Positions 57,601 to 64,000 of a stretch of 64,000 bases of DNA are shown piece after piece. The position numbers were made by a program, and so were the translations under genes. Under the pieces are notes generated by a model. That model saw only the letters and a list, made by a program, of their open reading frames with translations, was not told the DNA's origin and did no database searches. How positions within the stretch are numbered: position 1 is the stretch's first letter; each line of letters begins with the position of its first letter. Origin of the DNA: an uncultured Bacteroidales bacterium (GTDB taxonomy: Bacteria; Bacteroidota; Bacteroidia; Bacteroidales; Muribaculaceae); the NCBI GenBank assembly GCA_902786725.1, contig CADADP010000001.1, forward strand, positions 1-64,000, written 5' to 3'.

Positions 57601-57801
57601 AAGCAAGCCGAGGTGGGCTACTACCTGCCGCTGAAGTTCACACGCAAGTTCCGCTGCCAGCGGTTCAAGATATTCCTGAGCGGCAACAACCTGCTAACCT
57701 TCAACAAGTTGCCAAAGGGTCTTAACAGTGACCCCGAGCAGGACTACTACACGTTGCCGGCATTCAGGACCTATAACATAGGCATCCGCGCCACATTCTA
57801 A
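54637..57801 (+). CDS. SusC/RagA-type TonB-dependent transporter (second pair)
   Basis: 1054 aa. A signal peptide is followed by a regulatory-like domain (G-T-V-T-D-K-Y-G-N-P-L-F-G-A) and a plug with Y-I-R-G-L-S-D and S-V-L-K-D-A-A-S-Q-A-L-Y-G-G-Q-G-L-N-G, then a barrel to the end. The typical V-V-V-x-Y-G-T box after the regulatory domain is replaced by a divergent linker (residues about 100-135). Its barrel is clearly related to, but not a recent copy of, the first SusC. It lies 42 nt after the first susD. Confidence 0.9.
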   Translation: MSKYISKILLLLISGCFITLNAADAPRPSGTVTDKYGNPLFGAVVYDEKGKSVGTTDIDGKFEVFGDVADQKLRFTYLGYKTVEAAFTDSMTVVLDYDIHKSNQKINLGNREVERQDFGGSADVAVGETLDRQPVARFTSAFAGNFPSLTVLERAGQTEITLEQFNYYIRGLSDPHSNSPLIIIDGTICYPGTEDETLAYLTTSEIESVSVLKDAASQALYGGQGLNGVMVVTTKRGTAGKMRVNAYLDFSMSNLSVTPHFMDSYNYALLRNEAAKNDGFGSYYFFSPEQIAGFKEGTNKYEYPNNDWRNMFMRKHVFMQRAAFDLQGGSEWVNYYVNGNIMHQGGTFNVEDNSYRFKRGEYNNSYSPNTNYFWANFRSNVEAKICSWLSTRVNLSGNVKKQHTPYAGSLKDIYSHFFYTPPTIYGPVTPIFYDEEGNVDDFYDYPGDQPVVTEHYTDNAFAQINRTGFSDNMETNINASVALNINLDVVTKGLSLSGVFGYHSFMRKIDSQYTTYRRYLWDHENGSWSFNRYGATDETNLKSTVNKSSYSNINYRGYINYNRTFGGVHAVQAQAFAYLEKFDGELTTNALVDNLPYKFLNSGFDVSYTYDHRYSIRGVWTRSASDLFARNARWQSLPAVSLAWNLSNEPYMRAAKKYLSNALFRFSIGKTGSTRVGDTTGRYVFDDQVEFKTSGGLLYAKHPLVTEIAIGNPLLHPENMKKWNFGVDLGLFNMVHLSFDVFRERMDDWIIRNTLDIPEYQGAALNVYPVTNTGIYENRGWEATINVGKVFKNWEFSVGGFLSYNRNKIVYQAEEDRGEGYVYPKRAEGFEAGQAFGYLVDYSNGNGFFNFPEELANAPTYTFGNPRLGDLKYVDLNEDGMIDEKDMAPIGSGGIPRWNFGFNGYFRYGNVDLSFMFQGVGGYRRLSYGSGFLETGYDGLFSPLHQHAWTAERWANGEEIRYPALSYQAGTNTQSNSFYVLNRSYLRLKQAEVGYYLPLKFTRKFRCQRFKIFLSGNNLLTFNKLPKGLNSDPEQDYYTLPAFRTYNIGIRATF

Positions 57802-57859
57802 ACCGCGGTAGTGGCAATGTTACTATAACAGAGAATAACACGATAAAAAACAGAGCATT

Positions 57860-59680
57860 ATGAAGATATACAAAACAATAGTAAGCATAATTGCGATAGC
57901 CGGGTTACTGAGCGTGAGTTCGTGCAACGACACTCTGGACGTGCTGACCGACGGGCACATCAACATGAGCGATGTGTTCAAGGACCGCCAGCGCACGATG
58001 GGTTTCCTGAATCAGTGCTACACTCACCGCCTGAACGTGAATCTGCACAACTCGGCTCTGACCGACGAAGCCTATGACAACCGCGTGATAGAAGGCGGCT
58101 CGGTGATTAACCGGTGGTATGAGCGCGGAATGGACCTGAACACGTACGCGCAGTTTGAGCCGCGCGACTGGGCGGGTCAGTTCCAGGGCATCCGCTTCTG
58201 CAGCAACTTTATCGACAACGCCCCCAATTTCACCGGCTACCAGACCGAGAACGAGCTTTCGGGCTGGACAGCTCAGGCGCACACACTGCGAGCGCTCTAT
58301 TATCTGCAGCTGATGATGCGCTACGGCAAGTTCCCCCTCTACACTCACGACATAACCACTAACTACTGGGATTACAGCAAGAGCGACTATATCGACATCG
58401 TTCGCCAGATATTGACCGACTGCGACGAGGCCTTGGCCACGAACTATAACGCTCTGAACGGATTCGCATGGATTATCCGCGACTCAGAGAATGGCATCAT
58501 GACTCGCGCCGTGGCCTACGCCATCAAGTCGCGCGCGGCGGTTTACGCCTGCAGCCCACTGTATCAGGAGGAGGGCAAAGAGAACATGACGTGGGATGAG
58601 GCTCTCGACATCTGCGGTGAGGCACTGGCAGCCTGCCTGTCGCCCGACGGCGGATATCAGCTATATGACAAGCCGGCCAACGGCTTATCGGGCTACGCGG
58701 CCTACTTCCACCTGCGTCCGTGGCAGAACGTGATAGACAAGCGCGACCACGAGACCATCTACGCCGTGGATGAGTCGCACCCCGGAGTGTGGAACACGTG
58801 TTCGTTCCCGTCGCGTAGCGGACAATCGCACGCCTACCTTAACCCCACTCAGGAGCTTGTTGACGCTTATGAAACCACCGACGGCGAGCCGGTGGTGCTA
58901 GGCTATGCCGACGCGCAGCATTTGCAACCCATCTACAACCCGCGCAACACGTCGTATCGCAAGAATGACCCTTACCTGAACCGAGACTTGCGCATGGCCG
59001 CCACAATCATGTATAACGGCGCGCCCCGCAATCGCGCCTCATCCACGAGCGGTAACCCCCTTAACATCTACGATGGAGCCCCCGACGGCATAGACCAGAC
59101 CACGACCATCAACACCCACACAGGCTACTACCTGCGCAAGTACTGCGACGATAACTCATCGGGCAGCAACCAGGGCTCGAACGACGGCTACATGCGCGTG
59201 TTCCGCCTGGCCGAGCTGTACTTGAACTTTGCCGAGGCCGCGTATCACGCCGGGTCGCCCTACACCAAGCACACCTACTCGTTCACTTGCCAGGACGGAA
59301 GCACGTTCAGCATAACCCTCTCGGCCAAAGACGCTATAGACATAGTGCGCGACCGCTCGGAGATGCCCCCGCTTCCCGAGGGCCTTTCGACCGAGGAGTT
59401 TGAGCGCCGCTACCGCAATGAGCGATTTGTGGAGTTTGCGTTTGAGGGTATGCGCTACTACGACATCCGCCGGTGGAAGATAATGGGTGAGGTGTTCCGT
59501 CAGGCCACCGGAGTTCACTGCAAGCTCGACGAGGACACAGGAAATTTTGTTTACACTCGCTTCGCGTTCTCGCCTCGCGTGGCCACCGACGACAAATATT
59601 ACTTCACGCCGCTGACCCGCAACGAAGTGGACAAGATTATGAACCAGACGGGAGTGAACTGGCAAAATCCCGGGTGGTGA
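57860..59680 (+). CDS. SusD/RagB-type surface lipoprotein (second pair)
   Basis: 606 aa. Lipobox S-V-S-S-C (Cys 22), then T-L-D-V-L-T-D-G-H-I, the common SusD opening. A-Q-A-H-T-L-R-A-L-Y-Y-L near 140 and N-E-R-F-V-E-F-A-F-E-G-M-R-Y-Y-D-I-R-R-W near the end are family hallmarks, with the same W-Q-N-P-G-W terminus as the first SusD. Partner of the second SusC. Confidence 0.92.
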   Translation: MKIYKTIVSIIAIAGLLSVSSCNDTLDVLTDGHINMSDVFKDRQRTMGFLNQCYTHRLNVNLHNSALTDEAYDNRVIEGGSVINRWYERGMDLNTYAQFEPRDWAGQFQGIRFCSNFIDNAPNFTGYQTENELSGWTAQAHTLRALYYLQLMMRYGKFPLYTHDITTNYWDYSKSDYIDIVRQILTDCDEALATNYNALNGFAWIIRDSENGIMTRAVAYAIKSRAAVYACSPLYQEEGKENMTWDEALDICGEALAACLSPDGGYQLYDKPANGLSGYAAYFHLRPWQNVIDKRDHETIYAVDESHPGVWNTCSFPSRSGQSHAYLNPTQELVDAYETTDGEPVVLGYADAQHLQPIYNPRNTSYRKNDPYLNRDLRMAATIMYNGAPRNRASSTSGNPLNIYDGAPDGIDQTTTINTHTGYYLRKYCDDNSSGSNQGSNDGYMRVFRLAELYLNFAEAAYHAGSPYTKHTYSFTCQDGSTFSITLSAKDAIDIVRDRSEMPPLPEGLSTEEFERRYRNERFVEFAFEGMRYYDIRRWKIMGEVFRQATGVHCKLDEDTGNFVYTRFAFSPRVATDDKYYFTPLTRNEVDKIMNQTGVNWQNPGW

Positions 59681-59734
59681 TAATGAGTGATAACACGAGA
59701 TTTTTTCATTAACGACATTAAAGAGACATAAGAT

Positions 59735-60925
59735 ATGAAAAATTCGATTAACATATTTCTGCTGGCGCTGGCGCTACTTTTGTTAGGGTCATGCTCCGAC
59801 GAGAAGAAATACACTGGCGCCGAGCAAGGCAAGGGTTTCACGCCATCGGCGGTGAGCGACGTGTCGTATGAGCCGGGATATGGTTCGGTGGATATCACAT
59901 GGACTCTGCCCGACGAGGAAGGACTCTACTACATAAACGTGGCCTACATCGACAACGAAGGCAAGCCCGCGAGCCAGAAAATATTTGTCCCCACCGATGA
60001 GACCCGCCTGTTGCCGCAGACGTGCCGTGTAACGGGGTTCATGGTCCCCGATGAGAAGACGTTTACCATCACCACAGTGGCCTATGGCGGCGGCAAGAGC
60101 GCGCCGGTGGTGATTACCGCCACTCCGCTCGATGCCGGCAAGGTGAAAGAAAACGTTCAGAACTCAATCACATTCACTAACGCCGAATACGGCTACTACG
60201 TGAACTGGGAGAACGAGGCCCAGTTCCCCACCGAGATATGGATTGAGTACAAGGCCGACGGAAACGTGAAGCAGGCTATAGTTGACGCCACCAACACGGG
60301 AACGTTCTTCGTGGGATATTTCCAAGAGGAGACCGACCTGACCTACACCTGCGTGAACCCGTTTGACCAGTCGCAGACCGAAGCGATGACCTCGCACGTG
60401 ACTCCGCTGACCAACCCCATTGACGACCAGAGCAGCACCGCGAGCTACATCACATTCACCGGCGACAGGGATGCATCGCCACGCAACTTGCAGGTGAAGC
60501 ACGTGACCGATGTGCTGAGCAACTACCACTTCCAGTTCGAGACAATTTGGCTCACAGAGAATCGAACAGGCCCTATCGACCCGTATATGTACAGCAACGA
60601 GTTTACGGCCGACGCCAAGGGATTGGTGCTGATATTCCGCTACATGGTGAACATGAAATCCACTTTGCAGTTCTTCTACTGCAGCTATGGTGGCGGCGCG
60701 CTGGGTGGCAAGAGTACTCCAACGATTCAAATCAAGGAGTCGCCCGATGAGTGGCAGAACTTCGTGTTCGACTGCACCACCACGGCACGGTCATGGGGCT
60801 GGAACGCGGCCACCGGCGACCGAGTACGCATCGATGTGGACGACCACGTGGAGGGCGTGATACTGGATGTGCGCAACATGCGCTTCATCTCGGTTGACGA
60901 CGCCAAGTTCATGGGCCTGCTATAG
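59735..60925 (+). CDS. Surface lipoprotein with DUF4959/Fn3-like N terminus (SusE/SusF position)
   Basis: 396 aa. Lipobox L-L-G-S-C (Cys 20) followed by S-D-E, a strong surface-export signature. Residues 35-120 form an Fn3-like domain (P-S-A-V-S-D-V-S-Y-E-P-G-Y-G-S-V-D-I-T-W) resembling DUF4959. A second beta-sandwich segment covers about 130-215, and a C-terminal jelly-roll-like part (220-396) ends in V-I-L-D-V-R-N-M-R-F. The position after the second SusD suggests a surface glycan-binding protein. No glycoside hydrolase follows. Confidence 0.7.
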   Translation: MKNSINIFLLALALLLLGSCSDEKKYTGAEQGKGFTPSAVSDVSYEPGYGSVDITWTLPDEEGLYYINVAYIDNEGKPASQKIFVPTDETRLLPQTCRVTGFMVPDEKTFTITTVAYGGGKSAPVVITATPLDAGKVKENVQNSITFTNAEYGYYVNWENEAQFPTEIWIEYKADGNVKQAIVDATNTGTFFVGYFQEETDLTYTCVNPFDQSQTEAMTSHVTPLTNPIDDQSSTASYITFTGDRDASPRNLQVKHVTDVLSNYHFQFETIWLTENRTGPIDPYMYSNEFTADAKGLVLIFRYMVNMKSTLQFFYCSYGGGALGGKSTPTIQIKESPDEWQNFVFDCTTTARSWGWNAATGDRVRIDVDDHVEGVILDVRNMRFISVDDAKFMGLL

Positions 60926-60953
60926 AGCAGTAAAATGCTGACAAAAACACATT

Positions 60954-60990
60954 GTGCCCCGCGATTTCGCTTGTGGAAACCGCGGGGCAC
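60954..60990 (+). terminator. Hairpin after the SusC/SusD operon
   Basis: 10-bp perfect stem GTGCCCCGCG (60954-60963) with 60981-60990, loop of 17 nt, 29 nt after the last stop. No T-tract. Confidence 0.7.
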
Positions 60991-61090
60991 TTGTGTGAAG
61001 CGAGAGAGTGTTTGTGCGTTCGAGGGTTAATAAGACGCTTGAGAAAGCGGAGCGTATTTTTACCAGCGGGAAGAAAAAAGTGGGACAAAC

Positions 61091-61122
61091 TTAGCCCCAT
61101 TAACATTTTTTTATTATCTTTG
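61091..61122 (+). promoter_or_regulatory. Promoter of the pyrophosphatase gene
   Basis: TATCTTTG at 61115-61122 with TTAG (one mismatch to TTTG) 20 nt upstream at 61091-61094. Predicted transcription start is about 61129. Confidence 0.6.
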
Positions 61123-61142
61123 TGGCTGCGATAAGATATAGC

Positions 61143-61177
61143 GCCGCCAAATGCGTGATATCAGCGCATTTGGCGGC
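61143..61177 (+). promoter_or_regulatory. 13-bp hairpin near the 5' end of the pyrophosphatase mRNA
   Basis: GCCGCCAAATGCG (61143-61155) pairs perfectly with 61165-61177 around a 9-nt loop. It begins about 14 nt after the predicted transcript start and 67 nt before the ATG. It could protect the 5' end, act as an operator palindrome or belong to a leader switch. Confidence 0.6.
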
Positions 61178-61244
61178 AACATTTTATCACTATAACCGGA
61201 CCAAAAACATAAAAACCATAACTTAAAAACAACTCTTAGTTACA

Positions 61245-63641
61245 ATGAGAAAATTATTCTTTGCATTAAGCGCACTATTGCTACCGGCATCGCTGATGGC
61301 AAGTGAAGCAAACCTGAAGATGCCCGATGGCTTTGCCACAGACCCACAGACCCAGATTCTGTATTGGGGATTCGCGGTGATAGTTCTGGGTTTGCTATTC
61401 GGTTACTGGCAATTCCGTAAAGTTAGGAGTCTGAAGGCTCACGCTTCGATGCTCGAAATTGGCGACGTGATATTCAAGACTTGCTCCACCTACCTGAAGC
61501 AGCAGGGCAAATTTCTGGGAATATTGTTCGCCTTTATAGGCTTGGCCATAGTGCTCTACTTCGGAGTTCTCGAGAGCATGGGTCTGGGCGCGACGCTACT
61601 GATACTGTGCTGGACGGTGATAGGCGTGCTCGGCTCTTATGCCGTGGCGTGGTTTGGCGTGCGCATGAACACATACGCCAATTCCCGCATGGCGTTTGCG
61701 TCGCTACTTCGCAAGCCCTTAAACCTGCTCAACATACCGCTGACAGCCGGTATGAGCATAGGCATCCTGCTGATTTGCGTTGAGCTGGTGCTGATGCTTA
61801 TAATACTGCTGTTTATGCCGGCCGACTTGGCGGGCAGTTGTTTCATAGGCTTTGCCATAGGTGAATCGCTTGGCGCAAGCGCGCTGCGTATCGCAGGCGG
61901 CATCTTCACCAAGATTGCCGACATAGGTAGCGACCTGATGAAAGTGGTGTTCAAGATAGGCGAGGACGATCCACGCAACCCCGGCGTTATAGCCGACTGC
62001 ACCGGCGACAACGCAGGCGACTCTATAGGCCCGACGGCCGACGGTTTTGAGACCTACGGCGTGACCGGAGTGGCGCTGGTGTCGTTCATCCTGCTGGCCG
62101 TGGATGTGCAATACCAGACCCAGCTGCTGGTGTGGATATTTGTGATGCGCATACTGGGTGTGATTGCCAGTGTGGCAGCCTACTACATCAACGGTGCCAT
62201 CTCCAAGGCCAAATACAGCAAGGCCGATGACCTGGACTTTGAAAAACCGCTGACGAGCCTTGTGTGGATTACATCGATACTGTCGATAATAGGCACGTTT
62301 GTTGCCAGCTACATATTCTTGAAAGACCTTGGCCAAAACTACTGGCTGGGACTTTCGATAATTATCAGTTGCGGCACGCTGGGCGCCGCGCTTATACCGG
62401 AAATCACCAAGTTATTCACCTCCCCCACATCGACCCACGTGCGCGAAGTGGTGAAGGCATCGGAACAGGGCGGAGCATCGCTCAATATCCTGTCGGGCAT
62501 GGTGAGTGGCAACTTTGGCAGTTTCTGGACCGGATTTGTGTTCTTCGTGCTGATGCTACTGGCCTACATAGCATCGTTTGAGTTTGGGATGAGCGGAATC
62601 TTCGGTAACTACTACGCGATATTCGCGTTTGGCTTGGTGGCATTCGGAATGCTGGGCATGGGCCCTGTGACGATAGCTGTGGACAGCTACGGACCTGTGA
62701 CCGACAATGCTCAGTCAGTGTATGAGCTTTCGCTCATCGAAGACAACATCGAGAAGGCCGACAAGGAGATACAAAACCAATTCGGCTTTAAGCCCGACTT
62801 TGAGAAGGCCAAGTACTATCTGGAGGCCAACGACGGCGCGGGCAACACGTTTAAGGCTACAGCCAAGCCGGTGCTGATAGGCACCGCCGTGGCCGGAGCC
62901 ACAACGATGATATTCTCGCTGATTCTAATGATAGGCGAAACGCTGAAAATAGACCCGGTGGAAACGCTGAACCTGCTCAACCCGTATTCGATACTGGGCT
63001 TCATTCTGGGCGGATGTGTGGTATATTGGTTCACCGGCGGCTCGATGCAGGCTGTGACCACCGGCGCTAACCGCGCTGTGGAGTTCATTAAGAACAACAT
63101 CAAGCTCGACACTAACGCGCCCAAGAAAGCCGACGCCGAGAAGTCGCAGGAAGTGGTGAGCATCTGCACGAACTACGCGCAGAAAGGCATGATTAACATC
63201 TTCATTGCCATCTTCTGCTTTGCGCTGGGCATCGCCTGCCTGTCGTCGCCGGCGAGCATTGGCGGCAACGACGCTGTGTGCATGTTTGTCAGCTACCTGA
63301 TATCAATAGCCGTGTTCGGACTGTTCCAGGCAGTGTTTATGGCCGATGCCGGCGGTGCATGGGACAACGCCAAGAAGATAGTGGAAGTGGACCTTCGCGC
63401 TAAGGGCACCGACCTGCACGACGCGTCGGTGGTGGGCGACACCGTGGGTGACCCGTTCAAGGACACAAGCTCGGTGGCACTGAACCCGATTATCAAGTTC
63501 ACCACGCTCTTTGGCGTGCTGGCGATGGAGATAGCCATCAGCGACAATTTCAAGGATATAGCGCCCTACTTCGGCATCGTGTTCATGCTTGTAGCGCTCT
63601 ACTTTGTGTACCGCTCGTTCTACAAGATGAAGACGGCATAA
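61245..63641 (+). CDS. hppA: Membrane-bound ion-translocating pyrophosphatase
   Basis: 798 aa with about 16 hydrophobic helices and a possible N-terminal signal-like segment. It hydrolyses pyrophosphate and pumps H+ and/or Na+ across the inner membrane. The catalytic loop reads D-I-G-S-D-L-M, then E-D-D-P-R-N-P-G-V-I-A-D, G-D-N-A-G-D and A-D-G-F-E-T-Y. The C-terminal loop has G-G-A-W-D-N-A-K-K and G-D-T-V-G-D-P-F-K-D-T. All are M-PPase signatures. G-N-T-F-K-A (about residue 535) has Lys where K+-dependent enzymes carry Ala, suggesting K+ independence. Ion specificity is not settled. Single-gene unit between a promoter and a terminator. Confidence 0.92.
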   Translation: MRKLFFALSALLLPASLMASEANLKMPDGFATDPQTQILYWGFAVIVLGLLFGYWQFRKVRSLKAHASMLEIGDVIFKTCSTYLKQQGKFLGILFAFIGLAIVLYFGVLESMGLGATLLILCWTVIGVLGSYAVAWFGVRMNTYANSRMAFASLLRKPLNLLNIPLTAGMSIGILLICVELVLMLIILLFMPADLAGSCFIGFAIGESLGASALRIAGGIFTKIADIGSDLMKVVFKIGEDDPRNPGVIADCTGDNAGDSIGPTADGFETYGVTGVALVSFILLAVDVQYQTQLLVWIFVMRILGVIASVAAYYINGAISKAKYSKADDLDFEKPLTSLVWITSILSIIGTFVASYIFLKDLGQNYWLGLSIIISCGTLGAALIPEITKLFTSPTSTHVREVVKASEQGGASLNILSGMVSGNFGSFWTGFVFFVLMLLAYIASFEFGMSGIFGNYYAIFAFGLVAFGMLGMGPVTIAVDSYGPVTDNAQSVYELSLIEDNIEKADKEIQNQFGFKPDFEKAKYYLEANDGAGNTFKATAKPVLIGTAVAGATTMIFSLILMIGETLKIDPVETLNLLNPYSILGFILGGCVVYWFTGGSMQAVTTGANRAVEFIKNNIKLDTNAPKKADAEKSQEVVSICTNYAQKGMINIFIAIFCFALGIACLSSPASIGGNDAVCMFVSYLISIAVFGLFQAVFMADAGGAWDNAKKIVEVDLRAKGTDLHDASVVGDTVGDPFKDTSSVALNPIIKFTTLFGVLAMEIAISDNFKDIAPYFGIVFMLVALYFVYRSFYKMKTA

Positions 63642-63664
63642 CAATCGATTAGATAATATAATGG

Positions 63665-63703
63665 CAGTGTGTGGCGCGCGTGACGTTGCACACTGTTTTT
63701 TTT
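63665..63703 (+). terminator. Rho-independent terminator of hppA
   Basis: CAGTGTG (63665-63671) pairs with 63689-63695. The stem continues inward through G-U pairs, and eight T follow directly (63696-63703). It is the only canonical terminator with a T-tract that I see in the window. Confidence 0.85.
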
Positions 63704-63704
63704 G

Positions 63705-64000
63705 GGGGTGGGGCCGTCGGGCAATGAGCACAAGATTGCGCAACAAACAAGACGAATACAAGCATTGGTACATTAAGGCCATTTTGGTTTCCACACGGCA
63801 AGCTGAGGTCAACTTATGCCAGCCTTAACAGCTGATCATGGCAAAGGCGCAAATCTGTCATTCAGCCGCGGCAGGCGGAGAGTTAAGGTTCCTCTTATCG
63901 TCTGCGCACATCCACAAGTCACGTAGCCACGCGGTTGCTATCTGAGACAGAGGCAATGGGGTACCTAACCATATCGGCCCGGTTACTGAAAACCGAGCCG
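63705..64000 (+). ncRNA. Possible 5' part of a group II intron or other structured RNA (cut by window end)
   Basis: No convincing gene; the longest frame is a 34-codon ORF at 63724-63828. Complementary pieces are frequent: G-C-C-T-T-A-A-C near 63823 faces G-T-T-A-A-G-G near 63883, and the last 26 bases fold as CGGC/GCCG enclosing CGGTT/AACCG. The string GGGGTACCTAACCATATCGG (63958-63977) resembles, from memory, a conserved part of group II intron domain I. A reverse-transcriptase ORF would be expected beyond the window. The intron 5' boundary (GUGYG) is not clear. Confidence 0.35.

Noticed and set aside
63956-64000. Start of a protein-coding gene at ATG 63956
   Set aside because: Only 15 codons are visible before the window ends, and the same bases form a nested hairpin, which fits structured RNA better.

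Overview
The window is a piece of a Bacteroidales chromosome, most likely a gut lineage such as Muribaculaceae (the family is an inference). Support comes from two SusC/SusD pairs, fimbrillin-type lipoproteins with DUF3575 and DUF5119 partners, a KorAB 2-oxoacid:ferredoxin oxidoreductase, DUF4491, and promoters of the Bacteroidetes form TTTG-N19-21-TAnnTTTG. Several ORFs whose longest reading begins upstream of or inside such a promoter were given later starts for that reason.

Layout. 1-602: 3' end of an insertion-sequence transposase with a large hairpin over its stop codon. 1029-2347: a clostripain-family (C11) lipoprotein peptidase with its own promoter. 2507-26499: one long co-directional cluster with a single clear promoter. 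It holds DUF3575 protein, DUF5119 lipoprotein, major fimbrillin (followed by a strong hairpin), two further fimbrillin-like lipoproteins, and then two giant secreted proteins (3377 and 2232 aa) dominated by Y/F-G-G-G repeats. 26500-36991: a gene-poor stretch, then a third giant surface protein (3267 aa) with Fn3-like and LamG-like modules and a type A C-terminal sorting domain. 37035-42985: DUF4491 protein, a double alpha/beta hydrolase, korA-korB and a small unknown gene. 43051-48563 (minus strand): trmD, a DivIC/FtsB protein, a membrane protein, coaX, an outer-membrane protein, lptC and a CNNM/CBS protein. 48754-60990: a polysaccharide-utilisation-like locus with two SusC/SusD pairs and a surface lipoprotein but no visible carbohydrate-active enzyme. 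61091-63703: membrane pyrophosphatase with a structured leader and a canonical terminator. 63705-64000: structured, non-coding-looking DNA resembling the 5' part of a group II intron, cut by the window end.

How the genes may work together. The most interesting unit is 1.0-36.9 kb. Fimbrillins of type V pili are lipoproteins matured by cleavage after an arginine. All three fimbrillin-like proteins here carry a T-R-A site near the N terminus, and an Arg-type C11 peptidase is encoded immediately upstream. The repeat giants are arranged as part of the fimbrial operon: the gaps are 15 and 41 nt, followed by a 4-nt ATGA overlap. This suggests a combined pilus and beta-solenoid surface system that I do not recognise as a described one. 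The second giant looks mosaic, with codon choice in about 19.9-25.1 kb unlike its flanks.

All assignments come from reading the sequence and remembered family features. No database search was run.
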